Source: Blepharisma stoltei
Lineage: Eukaryota; Ciliophora; Heterotrichea; Heterotrichida; Blepharismidae
Assembly (NCBI GenBank): GCA_914767885.1
Contig: CAJZBQ010000015.1
Span: 186,001 to 250,000, forward strand
Direction: 5' to 3'
DNA: 64,000 bases
Shown here: positions 41,111 to 51,530 of the stretch, piece by piece
How the letters are laid out: each line of letters begins with the position of its first letter
How positions within the stretch are numbered: position 1 is the stretch's first letter
The notes under the pieces: generated by a model
The model's input: only the letters and a program-made list of their open reading frames with translations
Databases searched by the model: none
Told to the model about the DNA's origin: nothing
Position numbers and translations under genes: made by a program

Positions 41111-42382
41111 ATGCCAAAACTCGCTGGTCATATCTGCCAATGCAAAACTTGTGGGAGAAGCTATACCCTTGTAAGTGTCGGAATTCAAACAGATAGCACT
41201 TCTGATATGCCAAGTTTTATTGACTTTGCTGAAAAAATGTTTAAGCCGGGTGCTCCATTCAATAAATCCACCAACGAAAGCCGAATTCTTATGGTTCGGC
41301 CTAAAAAGCTAAAAGGGGACACCAAAGATATTGAGGAACCTTCTTCCTTCAGTGACAACACTTTAAACGACAGTCCCTCAATTACAAAAAAAGCAGCATA
41401 TGAGAAGAATTCTAATTTAAAAGAAGACACATTAAATGCAACTTTTTCAGAGTCATCTTTAATAAAAGATTTTGAACAAATAAAATCCCAAGGGTTTGGG
41501 TTCAACACTAGCTCAGCTTTTACAGAAAAATTTATTGAAATTTGTGATACGCCAAAATTTTACTCGACTCAGCATATACAAGGAGCCTTTAATTTCCAAG
41601 GAACTCCTCATTATGAAGGAACGAATTCTATGAAAAATTGTACAAATTTTAGTAAAACGCAGACTTTTACAAACAGGCCTACGATTGGTAGATCTAATTA
41701 TCCTGATTTCCCTTTTGAATTGGAACAAAAAAACCTTTTCCAATTTTAAAAGGGGATTAATTTTTTTTTTAAAATAAAAAATATAATATGAGCCCAATAT
41801 TTTTGTTTTTTTATCAAGAATTAATACATAAAATTGATTTTTTAAAGCTGTTTAAATATTCTGCTTGCACATTTTCAATTAAATTAGGCCAAAATTAATT
41901 CTATATGAATTATAAAATTTTCCTATTGGATTAAATATAATTTTCCAATTTTAAAGGGGATAAAAGTACCCAAAAAATGGAAATTTTACCTAGATTTTTT
42001 TCTAATTTAAAGGAGTGAGGAAAAATTATTTGCAAAAACTGCAAAAAATCATACAAGTCCTTTTAATTTCGCTGATTTTTCAAAGAAAAATGCAAAAACT
42101 TCGAAAATATCAACAGCGAGTAAAGATCTTTCAGAAGACAGCACAAACCAGATTTCTGAAAATTATGAAAGTATTATGGATAAGCCTACATTTTTAGATC
42201 CGAATTTGCGGGAGTCTTTTAAGCAGCTTGTACAGTTAGAAAAAATTGGGCTAAAGCAGCAATTTTCTTCGAAAAATTTCAAATTGCAAGAAAAAAGAAA
42301 GCAGCAAATCGCCCAAAATGAAAGTTTAGATCTGAGCCTCAGCTTAGATATGAATCAGTTACAAGAATTTTTAGATATATAA
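41111..42382 (+). CDS. hypothetical protein with Cys-rich N-terminus, 319 aa
   Basis: ATG at 41111 (MPKLAGHICQCKTCGRSYT), TAA at 42380-42382; removal of a family D MITE (41707-42018) gives …SNYP-EEKLFAKTAKN… and 960 nt. HICQCKTC could bind zinc. The remainder is Ser/Thr/Asn-rich, low in order; the C-terminus is helical (EKIGLKQQFSSKNFKLQEKR). No family recognised. Confidence 0.65.
41704..42018. mobile_element. family D MITE (D2) inside a gene
   Basis: TGA on both sides (41704-41706, 42016-42018). Left hairpin of AATTGGAAC-type words then GGGGATTAATTTT; right end two tandem words spaced about 45 bp, tip GGAG. TGA is the reverse complement of the TCA flanking D1. Confidence 0.8.
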
Positions 42383-42477
42383 TTTATAATAAATATTTAA
42401 AATTATTATAGAAAATTAATGGATTTATAATAAATTGGTATAATTAGAAATAATAAATAAATTCAAATTTTTATAAA

Positions 42478-43874
42478 ATGAACTCAAACATCTCAAACCC
42501 TTTTCGACCCAAAAATAAACAAATCCATGTATTGCATAGGCGAAAACCAAGACTTATTTATGGAAACAGACCTCTGATGTATGATAAATCAACACAAACA
42601 AATAAACAAATTTCACTTAAAAATATCTCGTTTACAAGTTTGCAGGATGCAAGGGACAAAATAAAAGCTACAAAACTTAACGCAAAAAATCAATTTTTAT
42701 GCCACACTGATGCGCCTTCTTCTAATAAAAACGCTAATAGGGGAAGATCTCTATCTGAGCAATATGACCGTGTTGATAATTTTAATGAAAATATTGATGA
42801 AAATGTTGAGAAGGATAAAGAAAATCAATTAGAGGTAGAAAAATCAGTGAAATTTGAAGAGACGCCTAATGTAGCAAAGAAAATAAATTCACATGAAAAA
42901 AGGGTTACTATTTGTACATCAGTCACTGAAATTCATGATGATGCTGAGTATGAGTATGAAAGTTCTATATTGAAAACTGGGAGCTCAAGAACTAATAGGA
43001 CTAAAGATGCATCGTTGACGCCTTTTAATTTTACTCATTTGACTTCTCAAGATACTTAGATTAATTAATTTAACTCACCTCGAGTTGGACCTCAGGTATG
43101 CAGGACAAGGCGACCATTTTTCCTCGGCTTTGTCGCTCCCTCCGATTGTGCGTAAGGCCTGTCGACAAAGTTGGCTATTTCTACCATCCGTAAAGCTATT
43201 AAAAGCCCAGAGGTGCGGGATCACCTGCTGCTTGGCGCTTTGCCTCACTCTATCCGGATTTCCTCTAGCATCTGCTCGACCTAAGGGTTCTGCCTTTATT
43301 GGCAGTGAAAGAGGTCAAACATGATGCCTGTAGGATGCGAAGTAGAAAACCTTCGCCATTTCTTCCCTATCAGACAGAAGTACACGTGTAAAAACTAACC
43401 CATAATAAATTTTGGGTAGATAGAAGAAAATTTTCTTCTTATCAGAGGCCATTTTATTATAATTGTGACTTCTCAAGATACAGATCATAAATCTTCTGAT
43501 ATCAATACGGAGAATAGTCTTGCAAAAATTGAGTTTGTGACACCTCAGTCTAATTCCGTAGTTCTCTCAGAAACTTCTTCTATACTTAGCAGTGAAACCC
43601 CAAGACAATTAGATGAAGAGTCTAGTCTTAAAAGAAAATGCAGTGATTTCCCATCAACCACAGAAAGAAAATAGCGGCATCACCAACCCGTTACCTCCGG
43701 GATTTGCTTCAAGTTTTGGGACTCTATGGAAGCCTGAAGCCAAACAAAGCAAGAACGGAGTCTACGGGTACTGAGGAAGAGCCCTAATATATAATCAATG
43801 CTAATATAAAGTAATACTTCCCATCAACCGATCCAAAAGATATGAAAAGGAGAAAATTGAATGCAAAACACTAA
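42478..43874 (+). CDS. hypothetical protein, 266 aa
   Basis: ATG at 42478 (MNSNISNPFRPKNKQIHVLH), TAA at 43872-43874. Two insertions with 16- and 12-bp duplications are removed; joins read …HLTSQDT-DHKSSD… and …SDFPST-DPKDMKRR…, leaving 801 nt. Basic N-terminus (HRRKPRLIYGNRP), Asn/Glu-rich middle (NFNENIDENVEKDKENQLEV), Ser-rich C-terminus. No domain recognised. Confidence 0.7.
43056..43481 (-). mobile_element. GC-richer insertion with 16-bp target duplication
   Basis: TGACTTCTCAAGATAC at 43040-43055 and 43466-43481. Minus-strand 5' end AT-rich then AAAATGGCCTCTG; 3' end …AAATTAATCTAA. In-frame removal. Confidence 0.8.
43660..43829 (+). mobile_element. 170-bp insertion with 12-bp duplication
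   Basis: TTCCCATCAACC at 43648-43659 and 43818-43829. Starts ACAGAAAGAAAATAGCGGC and ends in an A/T-rich tail; GC-richer centre. Confidence 0.75.
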
Positions 43875-44094
43875 TTAATTATTTATCAATTCAATAAACC
43901 TTGCTCAATATCAAATAGAATAAAAAAATAATATCGAAAAGCTTGAAAAAATTTTAAAGATTGTGGCTTATTGAACACAAAAGCAAATATTTAAAATTTC
44001 TCAATGGTCTAGTGAAAATAATTGGCAATTTTCATAATTTTTAATAGTTTTGTAGATTAATCAATTGATATAGTTTCAATATATCATTTGAAAA

Positions 44095-47000
44095 ATGATG
44101 CCAAAAGAGCGTAAAGTCATTGTCAAAAAGAAGAAGCCAGCCAGCAACGTTCAGCTAGAGCGTGTGATTGGTATAACCTCTAAAGGCAATAACTCAATAG
44201 CTGTTAATCCTCAAACCGGAGAAATCGCATATATAGCTTCAGGTGTTGTCGTCTTTTTTAATGTTCAAGCCAACAAGCAGACAAGCCACATCTTTAACCA
44301 AAATTCCCGTGTTTTTTCATGCTTTACTTCCCCTTTAAATTGAGCTCAAATAGGGAGTTAATGCTTTTATAAAGAAAAAATTATATGAATTATTCTCATT
44401 AAATACATTTTATAAACATTATAAAAAATTAACTCATAAAATTTATCGATTATGGGTTTAATTTTTATTTATTCCTCACCCCTTCCGTGAGTGAACAAAA
44501 AAATTTATTCTAAATTTTATAGTAAACTTTTATTTTCGAAATTAAAAAGTCAATTCACAAAAATTGAGAAGTAAAAATTAATTAATTTGTAAAATTTATT
44601 TTTAAAATGCAAGCTGATTAAAATCAACAGAATTAGGTAGAGATCTCATCATTATAATAATTTTTACTTATATATCTGAATATTTTTTTAGCAAAAAATT
44701 ATTTAACAAAAAAATTTTCACGTGGGTTTTTGCCTAAAAATATAATGGCTTGTTTGCTAACGGAGGGGGGAGTTAGCATTTTAGTTGCATTCTCTATTTA
44801 AAAACACTTTATACATAAAATTTTGACTAGTGAAATTGAATTGGTTATCAAACTATATTAAAGAAAATTATTTTTTTCTAGTAGTAAAGTTAGCTTTTGG
44901 CTCCAACGGCCGTTATCTCGCTATTGGCGAAGGGTGTACAGATCCAATGATCACGTACTTTTAATAGTGTTGGATTTCAGAAGAAAATTGTCGAAAATTT
45001 TTAAATAGTATTTGGCTGAAATTTAACAGTTTTTTTCAGCCGAATGTCTGCCCCACTATAAAAATGTTTCGAATAAATATTCTCTTAGGAAATGCCGCAC
45101 TATCAAAAATGTACAATCATTTGAAATAGAGCCGGCGAAGGAATCTGTAAGCAGCCAGAAATAACCATATGGGAATTTTCTGCTCAGAAACAATACACCC
45201 CAATAAAGACTCTCAAAGGCCATAAATACGGAATCGAATTAGTAGCTTTTTCCCCAGACGGCAGCTCTTTAGTTTCAGTCGGAAGTGAGCATGATGCCGG
45301 AATTTTTGTGTGGGACTGAAGACAAGAATATAAATTGACCTCTAACAAAATCTCCAAAAGAATCCTCTCAGTCGCCTTTGCCCCATCAGGAGAGTTTTTT
45401 GTGACTGGAGGCGTCAAAAGTATACTGTTTTTCTTGGGTGCAAGTCAAATGACTTTGCCTTTTTGATAGCGCCCATTTCACGAAAAATTTTTGATCGAAA
45501 ATTTTGATATGAGACATTTGACCGAAAAAAACCGTTGATTTTTCTGCCAAATGTCGCACTATCAAAAATTTTCGATGAAATATACACTGTCAAAAATCCA
45601 CGGTCATTTGACATGGAGCCGTTTTTCTTATATTTCCTATCTAAATATTTTTAATTTAATCTATAGTTAAATTATTAAAAAAATAATATATAAACTTTGG
45701 GGTTTTGACAGAAGTGGAAAACCAATTCCAACACCCGCTAGTGAAAGCGCAGAAATAAAATGCATGACGAGTAGGAACTTTGACCTGGCTGAAATGAAAG
45801 AGAAGTCCTTTGCAAGCGTAGCTGTAAGTGGAGCAAATATTTTCGCATTGACTTTAGATGGGATTTTATGTGTCTTTACTATGGATAGGGTTATGGACAA
45901 ATGGATAAATTTGCATACAGGAGGTGGTTATGCGCTTCATACAGCTGGTAATTTGTTAGCTTGTGGGTGTGCTGAAGGTATTATAAGGTGTTTTGATGCA
46001 AGCTCTTTGGAGCATATTATTACTTTACCAAGACCTCCACCACTTGGACAAGCTAATATATCTCCTGGTAGGAAAAAACAGGTAATTTCGACTGATGCAA
46101 ATTCTCGTTTTGCTGATACTATTGCATTACTTTTATTTGACAATAATTCGAGTTTATATTCTTTATACTCAGATCGTACAGTTTTTGTATGGAATATTTC
46201 AAAATTAGATAGTGTTTCTGTAACTAGGTCGTTTTTGCATCATTCTGGGAGTATTAATGATATACAAATTATGCCTTCTTCTACGTTTGAACTAACGCAG
46301 TTTATAACGGGGTCATCTGATAAGACTATACGTTTTTGGCATTTATGCCATGTAGATCCTCGAAAGCTGGAAGGGTCTATTATAAAAAACGTTTACAGCA
46401 AAGATTTGAGCCGAATTATATATGTGTCAAAAAATATAAACCATTTTAAAGTGGCACCCCAGCAGCAAGATGATGAAGGATCCATAAAATGCATCAAATG
46501 CTCTCCAGACATGAAAGCACTAGCAGCAGGCGATACAGTTGGAATGCTAAGGATTTATGACATTAATAACTTAAGTGAACTTTTATGCATGCAAGCTCAT
46601 GATAGCGACATCATGGCAATCGACTATAGCGGCTTTGAACCATTTGAAGGCAAAAATGACACAAAAGGAAAAAATTTATTAGCAACTGGAAGCAGAGACC
46701 GATTAATTCACTTATTCAATATTGATGAAGACTATAAACCTATCACTACAATTGACGACCATAGTTCGTCAATTTCTGACTTATGCTTAATAAGAACTGA
46801 TGGCAGTGATAAATTAGTTTCTTGTGGGGCAGATAAAGCCCTGATTTTCAGGTCTGTTCAAGCAGCAAATATAAGTCGAGACTACCAAAACCTCCAGAAG
46901 CAAAAAAAATTTTACTCGATAAAGCCACACCCTATACATAAAACTGTCGTAACAGGTGAAGACAAAGCAATAAAAATATGAAGCTTAGACAATGGAAAAG

Positions 47001-48748
47001 TCCTCAAAGAATTCGAAGATTACTTAGAAAAAGGGGTTAAAGCTCCAGCAGACAGTAATATAAAGCTTGCTATGGATAAGTCAGGGATGATAATTGCCGC
47101 TTGCAATCAAGATAAATATATTCGGCTGATTGATTATTATTCAGGAAGGTTACTCGGAAAAATGAACGTAGGAGAGGTGCCGACAGCTGCAGCATTTACT
47201 CCTAATGGAAGAAAAGTATTAGTCACCACTTCAGATGGCTGCATTTTTATATGAAAATTGTCGACTGAGCTCGCAAATTCTATTAGAGCAAGGCTGTCAA
47301 GTGCAAATTTCCCTATGATTAAAAACCCTGAAATTGTATACGAAAGCGGCCTTATAGAAAGCGAACTTAAAAATGAGCCAGAAGAAGCCAAAGAAGTCAT
47401 TAAGCCAAGAGAAGAGCCAAAAGCATTAAAAATCCACGAAAGTTTAATGCCAGACTGGGCCAAATCTAATGTCCCAAAGCAGTCAGAAGTCAGAAACAAG
47501 TCTCCATTTGACCTCGCAAAAGACTCAGAAAAACCAATTCCAGGGGCATGGGGCAAAACTCCTGTCAAATTTGGGCTTGAAGAAGTTGCCCCTCTCCGAG
47601 AAGACCCTATAATAAAAGATCCAAAATTAATAAAATTCCAGTTCCAAGAAGTAGATTCCGAAGACGAAGGGAAAAAAGAAGACAAAAAAGAAGAAGAGCT
47701 TGAAGTCGTAGTAACCACAGTTGAAGAAGCAAAAGAAGAATTTACAGTCACAAAATCTGTAGTTTTGCCTGGAGGATTTAAAGAAAATATAGAAGAAATT
47801 AAAGAAGAATCTGAAGTTTATTATGACGCTGAAGAAATGCTGCAGCCTCCTGAAGAAATCCCTGATTTTGAGCCTGAAAGCAAAGCACCTGGCAATCCAT
47901 TGAGAAAAAGCTTAAGCTCGTCATTTTGGCAGCAGAAACAAGAAAAAGTGGTGGAGCAGCCTTTATATTTCCAGTATGAGCCTGTTGAAACTGAGCCATG
48001 GCATGTGCCAAAAATTGGGGTTTTAAATAAAGAAAAGCAAGAAGATTTAAAGCCAAAAATTGATGATGTCAAAAAAAGACTACAAGATATGGGAATATTA
48101 GGAGAAGGAAAATGAAACAGAAAGAAAAAATCAATTGACGCTAAACCTGAAGATGCTGAACAAATTCCTGAAGAAATCCAACAAGAACCTGAAAAAATCA
48201 TAGAAAATCCTATAGAAAAGCCAGAAGAAATCCCTATTGAAATTGAAGAGAAAAAATCTAAAAAAGAAAGATCACATAGAGGAAAGCACAAGAAAAAAAG
48301 AGAGAAAAAGAATGAATTGGTAGAAAGCTCATTGTTAGAAAGCTCAGCCCAAAACCACTTTAATTCTCCATATGTCCAAGAAGCCCAAAACCAAGAATCA
48401 ATTATCGCTTCTTCATGTGATTTCCAGTTATCACAATGCTCAATGAGCGAAACATCATTCAAATTGAGCAAGCAGCATTATATCCAAGGGTTTAAAGATT
48501 TGAAAAGTAGCTTGCAAGATGTGAAAACGTTTTTTGAGCAGACAAATCCAGCAGATCCTGAGTATTCAATGTCACTAGAAGAGTCCTCACAAGATATTAT
48601 TGAAATTCAAGACCTTTTGAGGACAATTTCAGCACAACTTGGCGGGAGCCTCCAGGCAAGCCAAGAAAATAATATGTTGGAGAGATACTCTGAGAAGCTT
48701 TTAACAATAATTGAGCAGAAAATCAAGAGAAGAGTCCCAGAATATTAA
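44095..48748 (+). CDS. WDR62/MAPKBP1-like WD-repeat protein, about 1,200 aa
   Basis: ATG at 44095, TAA at 48746-48748; three eliminated segments and several TGA=Trp codons (VWDWRQEY, FIWKLS, GKWNRKK). It opens QLERVIGITSKGNNSIAVNP and VVVFFNVQANKQTSHIFN, the conserved start of WDR62/MAPKBP1 proteins, and continues with WD blades (GEGCKQPEITIWEFS, HKYGIELVAFSPDGSSLVS, SKLWGFDRSGKPIPT, ITGSSDKTIRFWHL, LLATGSRDRLIHLFN) through about residue 700. The C-terminal 450 residues are acidic and disordered (DEGKKEDKKEEELEVV). WDR62-family proteins are spindle-pole and JNK-scaffold proteins in animals; a centrosomal or basal-body role here is inference. Confidence 0.82.
44325..44891. mobile_element. compound IES (about 567 bp) in the WD-repeat gene
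   Basis: Contains a TTA-flanked 31-bp hairpin of family D type (44324-44360), a decayed family A MITE (about 44470-44775, tip GGAGTTAG) and AT-rich filler. By homology the protein should run VFSC-LAFGSNGRY. A simple TTA-to-TTA join is off by one base; joining at TT is in frame. Confidence 0.6.
44939..45149. mobile_element. TA-bounded IES, 211 bp (repeat F1)
   Basis: TGTA at both edges; removal gives …AIGEGC-KQPEITIWEF…. The right part (CGCACTATCAAAAAT, TCATTTGAAATAGAGCCG) recurs in the next IES. Confidence 0.75.
45423..45692. mobile_element. TA-bounded IES, 270 bp (repeat F2)
   Basis: Removal gives …FVTGGVKS-KLWGFDRS…. Contains a foldback: GTTTTTCTTGGG…GTCAAATGAC…TTTTTGATAG mirrored by CTATCAAAAA…GTCATTTGACATGG…CCGTTTTTC. 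Confidence 0.75.
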
Positions 48749-48801
48749 ATTTAAATTTGCATTTAAACTAGGATTAGCGCTAATTAAAAATATTTCGAAT
48801 A

Positions 48802-50856
48802 ATGATTTTAAATAAATTTGAAAAATTTCTTATTCCTTTTAAACTGATTTTTATTTTAAAATTTAATAATAAAAAATTTTAAAATAAAATCATATTAAAT
48901 AAGCTGGGAAGGTAGAGATGAACAAGTTTGGAATGAAGAAAGCGCAGCCTATTACTATGAAAATAAACTCAAGCATAAGGTTATCACTGCTCTAAGAATA
49001 TTTCAAGAGATTTTCCACGAGCGAGTTAAAGCTTTAGACTGCATTTTAACTATTCCTTATCGATTTCAAATAGCTGAATCCTTTGTAACTTGGCAAAGCT
49101 GCACATCCCATCCTTTATCCAATATAGCAAACATATATTCACGATCAAAAATGCTTAAAAAATCAATAATCTCTTGGAGGAGACTCACAAAAAAGAAAAT
49201 AATTATGAAGCAAAAAATTCAGAGGGCAGTTGAGTATCACAGTCATAGAAAAATGCTGCTGGTTTTAGCCAACTGGGCAGGATATTTAAGTGAATGCTAT
49301 CATAATAGAGCAAATAATAGGTCATACTCGTATAACCCAAGAAAAGGATATAGCATGCTAAAAAGGAGACAAGATAGAAGTCTAGTTGAAGGACAAATTA
49401 ATGAAAAGCCGCATTTTAGGTCCTTTAGCATATTGGAATCAACAAGTTTTTGCACAGAAATGATTGTGGAGCTTGATAAAATGGCAAAAGATTATAGAAA
49501 TAAAATTTTAAAGAAAAAAACATTGGAAGCATGGATGGTCAAGCATAGGTCTCAACCCCACACCCCCACCCCCCCCCTTTTTAATGGTACCCCCACCCCC
49601 CCTAAAAATGGCATCCCCACCCCCCTTTCACAGATGGCACCCCACCCCCCCTTAATATAGCATAAATATATGACAAATGCCAATTTAGAGCAGACGTAAT
49701 AAAAATAAATTATTATTTTAAATATTCAAAATTACTGATTTATACAATATCCACATAGCGTAGCACAATTGATTAAGGAGTAGGTGGAATAAGGTGAGAA
49801 TTTCCTATAACTACTAAGACACCACATATGAAGAAATTTGCTAAAAAGCATTATAATGATCTTTGGTATTAGTTAGCAGTTAATCCTGCATATATTTATG
49901 AATTTTGTGGAACAATGGCTAAAGTCGAATTAGAGATCCAAAAGTAAAATTGACAATAGCAAATACTATTTTTATTACCACTATTGAATCCTGTTACCAA
50001 TTCAGTCCTGCAATCCTTGTACAATGGACATTAGATTAGCTTTAATGTATGAATCAATAAATTTAATGCAAGTATTGTGTTGTGCTTGGCTCATTTAATA
50101 ATTAATGCCATTATCTATATCTTTGGCATTATATTTATAAATATAAAAAACAAATTTAATATATTTTCTAATTAATTGCTAATTAATTTTAAATTTATTA
50201 ATTAATCATAAATGTAAAGTAATTTGTGGACTTAATTTATCAATGTAGTGTTTTAATTGGGTTATATTTAATTTATTTTCCTTATTTCCTATCAATTACT
50301 TCTATAGAATAATAAACCCAAGAGGGGGTGGGGGTGCCATCTGTGAAAGGGGGGGGTGGGGGTATCATTTTTAGGGGGGGTGGGGGGGTTGGGGGTGTGG
50401 GGTTGCTACCTATGCTTGACCACATGGATAAAAGGACTGATGAGAATTGATAAAGCTGAAAAATTAAAGAAAAAAGCTGCCAATTTCAAAAATTCTTTAT
50501 ATAAAAGAAAATTTTTTAAATTATGGGAAAAAAGATACACTGTAGCTGCAGGGCTCTCTATACTAAATGTATGTTTATTCAAAATTCAAGTAAAAAATTC
50601 CTTCATTAACCTGAGAAAATGGGCATTAAAATTCAATAAAAACTCCAAAAGAGCTATAAAGCACAATAAAGAAAACATCAGTATAGAAAATTATTCTGAA
50701 AAAATGCAGCTATTTCATATGGACGACTATGAGCTTGCTCTAAATATAAAAATGCTAGAAAAGAAGCTCACTGCTTTAAACCAAGAATTATCAATTGAAC
50801 AAATCAATCATTATAAACTTTTAGCTGAAAAACGAGAATATATAGCTTTATTTTAA
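48802..50856 (+). CDS. Sfi1-like (Trp/Leu-repeat) protein, about 356 aa
   Basis: TAA at 50854-50856. Removal of an 893-bp element (49537-50429) gives …LEAW-IKGLMRID… in frame. The start is uncertain: ATG at 48802 plus a 91-bp IES gives MILSWEGRDEQVW. Regularly spaced W/L motifs (SFVTWQSCT, SIISWRRLTKK, LLVLANWAGYL, TLEAWIKGL, FFKLWEKRY, LRKWALKF) resemble Sfi1 centrin-binding repeats, with a basic linker and a final coiled coil (LNIKMLEKKLTALNQELSI). Sfi1 proteins bind centrin at spindle poles and basal bodies; the assignment is by repeat pattern only. Tail-to-tail with the next gene, 12 bp apart. Confidence 0.6.
48811..48901. other. possible IES, 91 bp, at the start of the Sfi1-like gene
   Basis: TTAAATAA occurs at both edges; TA joining opens the frame from ATG 48802. 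Alternative: the gene starts elsewhere and this is 5' non-coding. Confidence 0.35.
49537..50429. mobile_element. family G element with C/G-run termini and 7-8 bp duplication
   Basis: CATGGAT at 49530-49536 and 50423-50429 (the eighth base differs). Termini GGTCAAGCATAGGT…CAACCCCACACCCCC and mirror; inner blocks of CCCCCACCCCCC alternate with TTTTTAATGG, CTAAAAATGG and CTTTCACAGATGG words that are mirrored at the far end. The central 600 bp is AT-rich, without ORF. Confidence 0.8.
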
Positions 50857-50868
50857 TTATAAAAATAG

Positions 50869-51243
50869 TTAATAAGGGTATTTTTGGCAGTTAAGGAGAT
50901 GATCGACACTCCAAGCTTCAGGTAGATGCTGAGGGCTCATTGTTTTGACGAAATGAATCCTCCATCTTCTTATAAACTCTTTTAGACTTGTCAGCTTTTG
51001 TACAACTTTGGCTCCATGCATATTTTGGGTTTCTTTTTTTCAATTAATGTCGCCATGGACGTTTTTAAGGTTGCTTGAGTTTTTATCATCTGCCAAATAA
51101 TTAATTACAATTATCATGTCGTCTTCAATGCTTTGTTGTAATTCTTTTTCTATGAAATTTTTATACTCACTCTCTCTTGTACTTATCGAACCGATTGTTA
51201 TTTATTGACTTGAGAAATTTTATATTTCGGATGAACTAGCCAT
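50869..51243 (-). CDS. hypothetical protein, about 116 aa
   Basis: TAA at 50869-50871. A clear open frame (ITIGSISTRESEYKNFIEKE … HLPEAWSVDHLLNCQKYPY) with one TGA=Trp (GDINWKK). Joining across a 24-bp AT segment (about 51200-51223, AAATA repeats) to the ATG at 51243 gives MASSSEI-TIGS. Acidic/helical N-terminal half, basic RRWRIHFVK near the C-terminus. Not recognised. Confidence 0.5.
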
Positions 51244-51530
51244 AAGAAATATAGCTTATTTACCCTTATAAATTGGCATAGTAGTTGCTATTAGGATTTT
51301 AGGTTAACTTTGCATTTTCATAAAAAATATGACAGTCAAATGGGGCCGATAAGATTTTTGTCAACCATTATTTTATGATTACATGCTTTTGAAGATGACG
51401 TCTTAGAGGCCCAAAGCACAAATTGGCTCAGGTAAATCTTTAAAAATTCGGGAGCTATAGAGTATACAGTATATTAGCAAGTATACATTATAATTGTGTA
51501 GCGATTATACAACTTAATCTATAATATTAA

